Positions 12,037 through 22,315 of a DNA stretch of 64,000 bases are shown here, in pieces (within the stretch, counting starts at the first letter, position 1; the number at the start of each line of letters is the position of its first letter). Origin of the DNA: Artemisia argyi (taxonomy: Eukaryota; Streptophyta; Magnoliopsida; Asterales; Asteraceae); assembly GCA_030686995.1 (NCBI GenBank), contig JARVZY010002409.1, positions 1 through 64,000 on the forward strand. Reading direction: 5' to 3'. The position numbers were made by a program, and so were the translations under genes. The notes below the pieces were generated by a model that saw only the letters and a list, made by a program, of their open reading frames with translations, did not search any database and was not told the DNA's origin.

Positions 12037-13248
12037 ATGCCTAAGACCACGGTTGGTGATGTATCCAAAACCAAACAATACATTCCAAATGTCTCTTCTA
12101 CTCCCGGCATGTCTCTTTCAGTTGCATGTTTCTATCGTCCTATTGAAAATAGAAACATTCACGAAGGACGAATTGTCGATCCATCTTTCTATGAAAATGA
12201 TCAAACCGAACGAATGTTCACCAATATTCGTTTCGAATGTCTTCTCCAAATCAACGAACCAATCATTCCTCGTTTTATCCTCGATTTCTATAGCCAAGTG
12301 ACGGTGCAAACCGATCCCTATGGTCATCTCCTCATTTCCTTCATGATTCAAAATCAATTCATCACTCTTACTCTTGCTCAATTTGGACAAATTCTTATAA
12401 TCCCATTCAACGGCCAAGCTGTTTTCTCAAATGAATGGGATCTTTCCTCTCTTGAAAGAAATCGTCCTCAGGATGGCCCCTACTATTCTGAGATTGCTAG
12501 TCCTGAAGACATTCGTCGAATGCTTGAACTAGAACGTCGTACGACTAGTCGAGTAATCAAGTCAAAGAATGTCGATATTCATGCCAATCAAATCCTCCTC
12601 AAAGAGCTAAGCCAAGATATGAAGAAGTTGGAAGAACTCATTTGAGAGAATGCGTTTGGTACTGGTGGTCACCGTGATCATGTCACGGCAAGCATTGCCC
12701 ACATGCTTTATTGTGTAATTGCTGAAGAGCAATACAATTTGGCTTATCTGTTTATCCATCGAATCATGTCCGCCAAGAATACCCCAAATGCCAATCTTCC
12801 TTACGGTATGTTCCTTACACGACTTTATCGTTATGTCATGGAACATTACCCTCATCTTCAAAGAGATTACTACGTTCAAATCCTTCCTACCTTGAACCAA
12901 CTCACTCTTGTTCGTACTCGTCGTCCTCGTAGTGACAAAGGAAAATCTCGTGTTCCTTTGTACTCTAGGCCTCGTGGTTCTACATCTCATCGTGATGACG
13001 ATGATGAGGAGGAGGAAAACACCTCACGTGTTAGTACTCCATCCCCCACGACCTTTGTTGAAGATCTTTCTGATATTGATGATACCGAGTATCAAATTCC
13101 TCTTCCTCATGAACGTACCGATGAGCTTCTCTTCACTCGTCAAACGTCTATCATCAATCGTCAACAACAAATGCATGAAGAACTTCGAGGGGGTTTCAAA
13201 TCCGTTAGGAAGACGTTTAGGAAGATGCTTGGAAAGAAGAAGAAGTAG
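12037..13248 (+). pseudogene. Env-like/plant transposon ORF with one stop
   Basis: A single frame of about 404 codons from ATG 12037 to TAG 13246-13248 is interrupted only by TGA at 12643-12645. I recognise the family as the accessory protein found at the 3' side of Sirevirus-like elements of Asteraceae, often annotated as a putative plant transposon protein. Its true function is unknown. Visible features are an IPRFILDFYSQ block, a FGQILIIPF block, then (after the stop) GGHRDHV and LPYGMFLTRL blocks. A Ser/Arg linker with an acidic DDDDEEEE run and a basic KKKK C-terminus follow. A lysine-rich tail is unusual for a surface glycoprotein, and I see no signal peptide or membrane segment, so env-like is a positional label only. 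The stop is consistent with a CGA to TGA change. Confidence 0.72.
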
Positions 13249-13461
13249 GAGATATTGACATATTGCTACTTGTTATGATTTGGTTCTATTAGACATTTGT
13301 ATGACTTGTCATTTGTCCGATTTATTCGGAAATACTTGTGTTATTTGTTGTCTATCTCTTGAATGATGTTTAGACTTTAATTGGCATCATGCTACTATCT
13401 TAATGTTATGCCATGCTTATTTTCAAAATGGATTATAATATGTTTATTTGCATGAAATTTG

Positions 13462-13466
<5 letters not shown>

Positions 13467-13552
<86 letters not shown>
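13467..13552. repeat. (AT)n microsatellite
   Basis: About 86 bases of pure AT dinucleotide repeat between the env-like ORF and the second internal palindromic module. Frames crossing it encode Tyr-Ile repeats only. Confidence 0.95.
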
Positions 13553-13554
<2 letters not shown>

Positions 13555-13662
13555 TCATTCCTAGAGTATATACTTCTAATAGAGCTTGCTGGGAAAACAC
13601 ACTTGAAAAATCACCAAATTCTACAAATTTTGGATTTCTGGTCGTCTGGGAAAACACCAGAC

Positions 13663-13736
13663 GGGCGGCCCCCTTAATTCCCTAGGCGGTCCCCTTAATT
13701 ATTAAGGGGGCCAGCATACAATTAAGGGGACCGGCC
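13663..13736 (+). promoter_or_regulatory. Internal palindromic module, copy 2
   Basis: GGGCGGCCCCCTTAAT, GGCGGTCCCCTTAATTATTAAG-type and ATTAAGGGGACCGG words occur in the same order and spacing as in the LTR module. They end GACCGGCCATCTG like the copy at 7663-7736. A TATA-like CTATAAATT follows at about 13879-13887, ahead of the proline-rich ORF. A promoter role is inferred. Confidence 0.55.
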
Positions 13737-13936
13737 ATCTGGAACTGGATTCACTGTTTTCTTTTGCATCTTGTGAACCCTTTCTCTAGTTTCAGCTACC
13801 ATTTCCCATTTTAACCCAACTGATTTTAGAATCTCATTCAACCATTTCAAATACATACCTTAATCAACCATTTCCATACTATAAATTCCCTCCACAATCA
13901 CCATTCTTCATCTCATCATTCACCATCTAGATCATC

Positions 13937-14536
13937 TTGACTCCACCAAGCACCTCACACTCCAAAGCCTCCAAGAAACAAAAACTTGTGGTCATCCCCC
14001 CAAAACAACTCTTCATTGACTTAACAAATGAAGACAACAAAACACCATCACCTCCACCCAAATGCTCATCCCCAAGTGCACCCAATGCACCATCTAAAAC
14101 ACCTTCCACTAATGGAACTTCCTCATCCTCCATACCCTCAACCTCATCAATCAATGACTACATCAACTCACACTTGTCACCACAAGTATCATCACCACTT
14201 TCTACACAAGAACCCATGTCCACCCATCTTACCATCTCACTTTCACCAATAACACCACTTGATGATCATCTCTCATCTCCACCAATTACACCACCATTCT
14301 TTGCCAATCCCGTGCCTTGGAGGCTACTTGAATCCCATGGGGATACTTGTCTTTGTTGCATCTATAACCGCACGGTCATCTTTGGCCTTAGAGATGAAAT
14401 TCAATATATGTTTTCATATATTGAACATTTTCTTACCAACCCACCACCACCACCAACTCCACCATCCTCTCCAATCATTCCTCCACCACAATTTTCACCC
14501 ATTCCTCCATCATCACCATCATGCTCTCCTAATTAA
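13937..14536 (+). CDS. Proline/serine-rich ORF of the copia element
   Basis: A 199-codon open frame ends at TAA 14534-14536. The first two-thirds and the last 40 residues are Pro/Ser/Thr-rich and low in complexity. Between them lies a more ordered stretch around CLCCIYNRTVIFGLRDE followed by IQYMFSYIEHFL. The frame is closed upstream by a stop three codons before 13937, and no ATG lies near its start (13937 is TTG). The original start was therefore lost, changed or supplied by splicing. It follows the second palindromic module and a TATA-like site. Similar proline-rich ORFs follow the env-like ORF in related elements, but the function is unknown and it may not be translated. Confidence 0.5.
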   Translation: MTPPSTSHSKASKKQKLVVIPPKQLFIDLTNEDNKTPSPPPKCSSPSAPNAPSKTPSTNGTSSSSIPSTSSINDYINSHLSPQVSSPLSTQEPMSTHLTISLSPITPLDDHLSSPPITPPFFANPVPWRLLESHGDTCLCCIYNRTVIFGLRDEIQYMFSYIEHFLTNPPPPPTPPSSPIIPPPQFSPIPPSSPSCSPN

Positions 14537-14843
14537 GCATTTGATATGCTTAATAAAATAAAGCCTCTACCATCCTTTTGCTTGCAAGCTCTATGAAGAC
14601 CATGTACTCTTGCCATGATGATGTATTTTCCTTGTTGTTAGTTTGTGAACTAGCTTTTCTACTTGTAATCCAAATTGCTTCTTGTATGTTGTGTCTTGAC
14701 ACAACCTATTATTTAATATGAATGCCTTTTTCAAACATGCTTTATTTTTTTTCTAATCACCTTATACATGTTTGCATGCATATACTTGTGCTTCTAATAT
14801 TTTTTTTGCAAAGCATTCCATATCTCGTTCTCTTGGTGCCCCC

Positions 14844-15038
14844 AAACGAGGGGGAGTACACATCAAGGGGGAGATATCTTCCCGTCAATTTTTTTAACGT
14901 TTGAAAATTGTCGGCATAACCTTTTTGATTCTACAAAAAGGGGGAGAAGTAAATATAAACTCACTAAAATACTGGTTTAAAAAAATTAATTTTTGAGTTA
15001 ATGAGTTTAAGTTTTGTAATCATCAAAAAGGGGGAGAT
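14844..15038 (+). other. Multiple polypurine tracts
   Basis: GAGGGGGAG-type purine tracts occur at 14844-14856, 14864-14875, 14935-14949 and 15025-15038. The last, AAAAAGGGGGAGAT, directly abuts the right LTR and is the expected plus-strand primer. Several copies of the tract upstream of the 3' LTR are a known hallmark of Sireviruses and support the lineage call. Confidence 0.75.
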
Positions 15039-16312
15039 TGTTGATATAAATAATGTTTAAAAAGGTTATTAATATCTCTCAATAAACCTATGTTTTGATA
15101 ATCACAAAACTCAAATCAAATTAAGTCAAGATTAAGACGTAAACAAGTATTTGGTAACAAATATTTACCTCTACATCTAATATCACTTAAGGTATGCATA
15201 AACTAAGCATCTTATGCATTACATGATCAAAGGAAATTTTGTCTTAAGACATAACATCTTATAAAATGATATAAACATTTTATATATATTTGTAAATCAT
15301 TTTTGGTAATGCTATATTAAACCACAAAGATATGATTTCAAATTTCCAACCAAAAAGGGCAAATTTTATCCAGAAAAACTTTTTCCAACGTTTAGGAGGG
15401 CGGCCCCCTTAATTTTACTAGGCGGCCCCCTTAATGATTAAGGGGACCGGCCCCTAATTAAGGGGACCGGCACGCTCCAGAACAGTAAAATCTGGCCCTA
15501 TAAATATTGGATCATTTCACACATTTTTCTCACCTTTTTGCACTATAAACTTTCTGATCCAACCTCCATTTCTAGATCTAAAATCCTTTGATCATATAAT
15601 TCATAAGTCTTTGTTTCCAAGTGATCCAAAGCTTCATCCATTCAACTGCAAGAAGAAGAACACTCCTCTACATCCATCTAATTGTAGTAGTGTTGTGAAT
15701 AGCTAGTTTCATATTGTAGTTGTGGTAGATATTTGTAAAAGTGTTGTGTAAATTTGTTGATTGTAGAAACTAGGTGTGTTGTAAAGTAGTTTAGTAGTTG
15801 TGAATTAGTTGTGCATAGAAGAAGGTGTGAAGTTGTGAAGTTGTGAAGGTGTGAAGAAGGTGTGAAGCCTTGAAGAAGTTGTGAAGTTGTGAAGAAGGTG
15901 TGAAGCCTTGAAGAAGTCGTGAGATTGGTTCTAGCTACGATTAGAACTCGACATTTAGCTTAGTGTCGTTAACTCGTGTAAGCCAAGGTGTGTAAGGTTT
16001 CTCCACCATAAGGCGTTTGTTGACATAGTGAAGAAAACTCTCGAGTGTGGTACTCGGGGAGTGGAGTAGGGCAAGGAAGGTGTCCTTGTAGCCGAACCAC
16101 TATAAATTCGCTTGTTGTGGTTTGATCTTTCTAACTCTATATTTTCTCCATTACATTTCAATACTTTCATTACTTGATTAGAATTGCTTATATTGGTTGT
16201 CATTTGAATTCACTTGAGATCGAATCGAAAGTTTTTAATAACCTACAAAATATTTTGGTAATAAACTTTTAAAAGAACGTAAAACTATTCAACCCCCTTC
16301 TAGTTTTCCACA
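15039..16312 (+). repeat. Right (3') LTR of the copia element
   Basis: This LTR is 1274 bases long with the same TG and CA ends as the left copy. The palindromic module is at 15397-15472. The extra length comes mainly from expansion of a GTGAAG/GTGTGAAGAAG minisatellite at 15821-15920 (versus 4338-4392 in the left LTR). The GGTAG target duplication follows at 16313-16317. Confidence 0.92.
15821..15920. repeat. Minisatellite expanded in the 3' LTR
   Basis: Tandem, imperfect units of GTTGTGAAG, GGTGTGAAG and CCTTGAAGAAG. The left LTR carries the shorter allele (4338-4392), so about 45 bases were gained or lost after or during insertion. Confidence 0.8.
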
Positions 16313-17733
16313 GGTAGATAACAAGTGTGGTGGTCCTTACAGCTCCTTTTTAAAGAAGATGACCCAACAAATGTTTGTTAATGGCGTAGAGTGATGAAGG
16401 CTTTTAGTTACCCAAACCTAAAAACTTGCAAAATGCATGAGAAGTATCTTTGTTTTGTGTATGTAAAAATATAAGTGATGGAAAAATAAAGGGTAGCATA
16501 TTTAAAGAAAAAAATATTTGATCATGTCACATTCATGGAACATACAATAAGGGGAGTATATGAAACGCCGCCAAGATGATGATGGTTTGAATTAAAAGAG
16601 TAGCAATGCATTATTCGCGGGGTAATCAAAATGTCAAATCTATTGTTTCAACGATACACATGATAGACAACAATATTGATTTTCCCAAAGCAATGACTAT
16701 TAGGGTAAGTAAACCATCATATCAACACTGTTATAACGATATCTACGATATCGTGCGATAGATAATTTCTCAATAATTTCATCATCGCCTTAACTGACCT
16801 ATAATAGACCACACCAACTCTGTGTGATAATCGATACCAACGAGAGACATCGATATAGTATCACCTATGTAGAACATACAAAAAACAAGACTGATATAAC
16901 CCAAGACAAATAAGTAAGACTTACTTCATTTTCTGGATTTGGAGATAAGTGCTAGCTACTGTTGATTAAATAAGCTTTCAATGAAATTAAGACCCAATCT
17001 CGACTTGTGAGAGAGAACCTTAACTAAAATGTCACCCTTCAATTAACTAGAGAATAAGTACCATTGTTATGACAAATTAAGACCCATAGACACGAGTAGT
17101 AATTGGAGAACAAAAGCTATAAACGCCACACTCAAAGGAAAGAAATTCTTGAATGATAAGTCAAAAGGAATTACAAAGCTTAACAAGTAAACTTCTCTTA
17201 TATCTTCCAAAGAACTGCCTTACAAGCATATCCAAACTATCTATTTATAGGCATAAGAGATGGTAAGAAACAATTGTGAAAGTAAGACTGAAATTAGTGA
17301 TCACATCACCTTACCTTCCACATCAACATCACCTCAGTTTTCTTTCTCCTTTCACCCGTGGTGGTCACACCACTCCTCATGTTTCATTAAATACCCACTT
17401 TAACAAACATACCACATAAAATACCCCACACACACTCACAAACCAAATATTTAATAATTATACATACCCACTTTACACAAATGCCAAGAGGTGAGTTACT
17501 TACCTTTCATCTTTTTTTTTTCTTTTAGTCACTCGTGAGTGATTGTTTGTGTAATGAATTTTGTGCGTGAGGTAGCAACTCACGAGTGAGGTGAGTTCTC
17601 CACTTCTTCCGGTCTAAACAATAAGTCCTTGAAACTACCATTCTAGTCAATAAATATATCTATGCATTAAATACTTTTGACCCATATAATAACTTGCATC
17701 ATAAATTAAATGCTTGTGACCATTCTAGAACAT
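16313..17733. other. Intergenic DNA, no gene seen
   Basis: The first five bases are the copia target duplication. The rest has no supported coding frame. It precedes the 3' side of the decayed gypsy pol on the minus strand and may include remains of that element's LTR, but I could not define boundaries. Confidence 0.4.
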
Positions 17734-20100
17734 TTAGTTAAGACTTTTATTTTCCACCATTAGAATAGTAGTCACTTTGGGTTTTATCTCGTGAATCTTG
17801 AACTCTTCTTGGGCTGAGACATTTTTTATAAACTGATTTAGAGCTTTTTTAAGCCTTTTACTTCTTTTCCTTGTCATTTGTCCAACCATATTCACAAATG
17901 GATTAACTAAAAAAAGAGTTATTGCCGTTATACGCTTTTGTGTCTTCACCTCCCATTTGATTGCTTTTGTCTCATCAACCCCTCCTTCTTTAAATTGATT
18001 TGTCCTCGAATCAGGACCTTCGTCAAACACAAAAGGTGATAAATCAGTAACATTGAAGGTACTACTCACACCATATTCACAATGAAAATCTAACTTGCAG
18101 GCAATGTTATTAATGTGTTTCAACACGTGAAATGGACCATCAACAAGGGGTCCACAGTTTGTTTTTTCTAGATTAAGGAAATCTTTCTTTCTCAAATTGA
18201 ACCATACGAAATCTCTTGGCTCAAATACTACTTGCTTACACCCTTTATTGGCTTGTTAGTATACCGTTAGTTCTTTTGCAATGTTTCACGAACCTTATCA
18301 TGTAAACTTTTTATCATCTCCGTTTTTCTTTCACCATCCAAGCTAACATGATCCTTTAAAGGCAACAGTAATTAACAAACCCAATGGGTAATTAAGTGGA
18401 TTAAAACCATAAACAATGTCAAACGGAGAATATTTTGTAAATGCATAAACCGTCCTGTTGTAGGCGAATTCGGCTATAGGTAGGAATTCTTCCAAAACTA
18501 TTAAATTATTCTTGATGATTACCCTTAAAAATTCTCCCAATGTGCGATTGTTCACTTTTTTTTAAGGGTGCCTCGTTGTAGAAATAGTAATTTAGTTCCA
18601 AATTTACACTACAATGTTTCTAGAAATAGCTTAGAAATTTTACATCTTTATCACTAGCAACACTTCTTGGAACTCCATGAAGGCGCACAACTTCTTTTGA
18701 GAATACATTTGCAATATTCGTTTAACTATTTTCTTACAAGCAATAAAATGTGCATTTCCAAAAAACGATCTACAATTACAAAAGAAAAGTCCATACCTCG
18801 TTGATTTCTTGGCAAACCTAACACAAAGTCCATTGAAATGTCAACCCATGGAGTAGTTGGAATCGGTAAGGGCTTATACAATCCATGAGGGCTTTACTTA
18901 GATTTGGCCCTTTTGCATTCTATACACCTTTCACAAATTCAAGCAACATATTGTTTCATCCCGGGCCAATAGAAATGTGATTTAAAATCAGCACCTATAC
19001 TTATAGAGAAACACTTATTTATTCCAATATGTTTCATCCCATTTAAATGATTTTGTTAAAAAGAATGTTAATGCAACATTCTTTTTAACAAAATCATTTA
19101 AATGGCGGCCTTTATAGAGAAATACTTTACAAAGGCAGCCTGTAGAAAATGAAAAGATCCCACCTTAGATGCCTTTGTAGGAGTTGGCCAGTCCTTGATG
19201 ACTTTCACTTTCTCTTCATCTACATGGGCTTCATTTGCTCTTACCATAAACCCATGGAACACGACTTTGTGTACACCAGAGTTACACTTTTTGATATTAG
19301 CATATAGTTTTTCGGCTCGTAAGGTATCTAACACCATTCTTACATGTTCTAGGTGTTCATTTAAGTCCTTACTATCAACCAAGATATCGTGAAAATAAAC
19401 GACGACACACTTTCCAAAAACTTCTGAAGCACGTGGTTCATGAGTCCCATGAATGTACTTGGCACATTAAAAAGGCATCACTAACCATTCATAGAGACCA
19501 AACTTAGTCTTAAAACCCAGTTTTCCATCCATCACCTCCTTTAGATCAATTTTTGAAAACAAACAAGCACCGTGAGAATCCTCAAGCAAATCGTCAAGTC
19601 TATGGTCTATGAATAAGGTGTCGATACTTTACAATAATTTTATTAATTGCTTTACAATCAACATACATATGCCAAGACCCATCTTTTTTAGGGACAAGAA
19701 TTACCGGGATAGTGCATTGGCTTACTGATTCTTGAATCCGACCTCTTACCAATAGTTCAGCGAGTTGTCTTATTAACTCCTATATCTCCTCTAGGTTAGC
19801 TTGATATGCTGGTCTATTAGAAATTATAGCCGCTGGTAATAAATCACTTTGGTGTTCAATTCCTCGAATGGGTGGAAGGCTGCTAGGTAGTTCTTTAGGT
19901 AAAATATAGCCAAACTCCTGCAACATTGACCAAGATCCAGAGGCAAATGTTCATGTATATTAGTCATTTTGCAGGGCTTTGACCATGACGAACCGAATAA
20001 AACAACGACCGTTAGTGGTAATGGCATTCTTTGTAATAAAGTGTAAACAACAATGATATTCTTTGTAATTAAAGTTTGGAGTGGCATGAAGTGCAAAAAT
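17734..20100 (-). pseudogene. Decayed Ty3/gypsy pol remnant
   Basis: Minus-strand pieces match a chromovirus-type gypsy polyprotein in order. The RT start (about 19880-19600) has VILVPKKDGSWHMYVD. The RT middle and end (about 19590-19100) have HDILV in place of the usual DDILV, and LYANIKKC. Integrase zinc and core pieces (about 19000-18650) include CIECKRAKS and [14 protein letters not shown]. An integrase region follows at 18555-18343 (EFAYNRTVYAFTKYSPFDIVYG). The integrase C-terminal part at 18195-17990 shows GPFHVLKHINNIACKLD and FNVTDLSPF. The frames are cut by several stops and shifts, and the RNase H region is missing where an inverted repeat sits (19039-19105). No LTRs were located. 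The original motifs are clear, and the element is dead. Confidence 0.85.
19039..19105. repeat. Perfect 31-bp inverted repeat, 5-nt loop
   Basis: Arms 19039-19069 and 19075-19105 are exact reverse complements (left arm begins CCATTTAAATGATTTTG). They are separated by AATGC at 19070-19074. The repeat sits at the junction between the RT and integrase remnants of the gypsy pseudogene, where RNase H is missing. Confidence 0.95.
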
Positions 20101-20245
20101 GAGAAACCACAGACATTTTTTGTAATTTACCCTAAGATTTATGTTGGGGCCACTTGGATTAGTATTTGTTATCAAAATCTGTCCTCTTGGACTCCATTGA
20201 AGACAGCCGTATATTTGGTCTTTGTGAGGTCCTCTTTAACCCAAC

Positions 20246-22263
20246 CAGGGGCGGACCTATATATTGGTTTTGGGGTGGCAGTGCCTCTCATGGCTAGCCG
20301 AAAAAGATGAGACTTTTTTTTGACCTTATCTCGAAAGTGTCACCAACCAAAATTCAAACTGCCCCACCTACATGCTAAAAATCCAACATTCAACACTTAC
20401 ATAAAACAACTCTAGAAAGTTCTCTCTCTCTCTTGTATGGGCGATTTCCTGCCGCCACCACCTAATCTTTTCCGTCCAAATTTCACAACCTAATTCGCCT
20501 CTCTACCTTTTAATGAGTGATCTTATCCTTGTTAACTGGTATGCAATCGAGCTAGGTTGTGTTTTCTTTCTATGGTGGTGGCGGTTGGCTGATTTGTTGG
20601 GTGGAAAGTCGGTTGGTTTTCCTATTTATTCTGGTCGCCTATATTGATTCTAGTCAAAACCCTAAAAAACCCTTCCTGCCTAACGATTCTCTTTAAAATT
20701 CGTTTTTGACGAGATTTAGGATTGTCGTTATTTTTATTAGGGTTTAGGCTTATTACTGGTTCGATTGGTGTTCCTCATGGAGCTTATTGTATACTTTTTG
20801 AGGCGGCTTGTGCTATGGATCTGCTGTTTGTTGAATGTTTTACGAAACCTTTTTTAGGGTTTTGTTTTATTCTGATCCGATCTGCTGGGTTACTTTAAGT
20901 CGGCCAAGTATTTAGTATAAAACCTTTTGGTTTTCTTTTGGAGGTCGACTTAGGGATTGGTTGTGATGTGTGGCTGCTGCTATAATCGTTGATGATTATC
21001 CGAAACCCTTTAAGGGTTTTGGTATTCTCTTTGGCAAGAATTGATCCTTTATTAATAAGGGTCGATTGATTGATTGGATTTGTGCTTAACGCCTATAAAA
21101 CCTTTTTAGGTTTTTATTAGTTTCGATTTGGAAGTAACTCTCTTTAGAGTTTGTGTGATGCTGCTCGTTCAACCTGTTAGGGTTGATGGTTACGTTTGTT
21201 TGTGGGTTATGGGAGAGAAGGAAGTAGTGACTGATTGTTTGTTGCATCATAGGATCCTCATGCTATTGTTTCATGTTCTATCTACTGATCTGTTGTGATG
21301 TGACTATGGGATGTTAGGGTTTTTAATACCCTATTGTTTGGATTGTTTGAGTGCTATTGCTTTGATTATTTGTCGTGTTTACTTTCTTCAAAGAGTAGCT
21401 GCTCGATTATGGAAGTTAAGTTTGAAGGTACTCTTGTTCAAAAACCTTTCGTTCATACTTTCACAAGCTGATTTGCATTCTTTCTAATCGATGGCCTGGT
21501 GATCGTATGTATAATCATATTCTACCAGCAGTTAATGGGTTTATTTACTTTGTGGTACGTAATATGATTTATTGGAAGTTAGGGTGTGTTATAAACCCTA
21601 GTGGCGTTTGTTTGTTGGTGACATGAATCGTGGTGCTGCTCGAATGGGTTCTATGATGCTAATTTTTGGGCACGTTGATCATGTTATCATTTTTTATTGA
21701 GAGCATATTGGTCATTTTGATGCTTATGTTTGGAGGGACTTTATCTTTCTGCATTTGATGATTCCATGCTCGTTGAAGGTTTTGTTTGTGGTGGTGTTCT
21801 TTGCTACTTCAAACAGATTTTATGTTGAAGATCGTTTGGATTTTTCTACGTGGATTCTTCATGAAAGTTAAGATGGACTGCCATAGTGATATAGAAGGCT
21901 CAAGTGTTTGAGTAGTTTTGTATAGTTTTATTTACTTTTGTCATTATGGGTAGGTTCATTTTATTGTAAATTATAAGAATGGTGTGTAATTCTTATATTC
22001 GAGTTTGTAAGTGTCCTAAGGGACTGAGGTGAGGGACATCACCCTCACCCTATGTACCTCAACGTTTTTTGGAGTAATGAATTTTGCCAGGGTGAATTAA
22101 CCCTTTTACCAAAAAAAAAACCTTATAAATCAATAACAATACTCGATTTATGATTTCGATCATACTTTTTTTTTTCTTTCGCATTTTGTTGATATTGTTA
22201 AAAAAATAAAAATAAAATAAAAAAAGTCCCCCACGTCTTATTCTGATCCTAGTTCCGCCACTT
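20246..22263. mobile_element. hAT-type non-autonomous element
   Basis: The left end CAGGGGCGGA (20246-20255) is matched by the reverse complement of the right end TCCGCCACTT (22254-22263) at 8 of 10 positions. 8-bp target copies AACCCAAC (20238-20245) and ACCCCAAC (22264-22271) agree at 7 of 8. That is the size and terminus style of hAT elements. The 2-kb interior shows no transposase frame. It contains a G/T-rich tract with many TTAGGGTTT-like words (20650-21620) and ends near an internal poly(A) run (about 22112-22121) that could be the tail of a retroposed RNA. Confidence 0.68.
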
Positions 22264-22315
22264 ACCCCAACCCTACTAACCAGACGTAAAATGTTGTGTT
22301 ATAAATCCTTGTCCA

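Larger units (their letters stand above)
3557..16312 (+). mobile_element. Non-autonomous Sirevirus-like copia LTR element
   Basis: Two LTRs (3557-4785 and 15039-16312) begin TGTTGATATAAA and end TTTTCCACA. They are flanked by a perfect 5-bp target duplication GGTAG (3552-3556 and 16313-16317). A methionine-tRNA primer site follows the left LTR, and several polypurine tracts precede the right one. The interior has a broken copia gag (4854-6706), an env-like ORF (12037-13248) and a proline-rich ORF (13937-14536). I found no protease, integrase, reverse transcriptase or RNase H frame in the 8 kb after gag, so the element could move only with enzymes from a relative. The multiplied polypurine tracts, large gag and extra 3' ORFs fit the Sirevirus lineage of Ty1/copia. 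The two LTRs differ by roughly 17 substitutions and a 45-bp net length difference by eye. Confidence 0.9.

Noticed and set aside
13413..13685. Open frames of 70-90 codons across the (AT)n tract, also at 7269-7481
   Set aside because: They encode Tyr-Ile repeats from the microsatellite and have no conserved flank.
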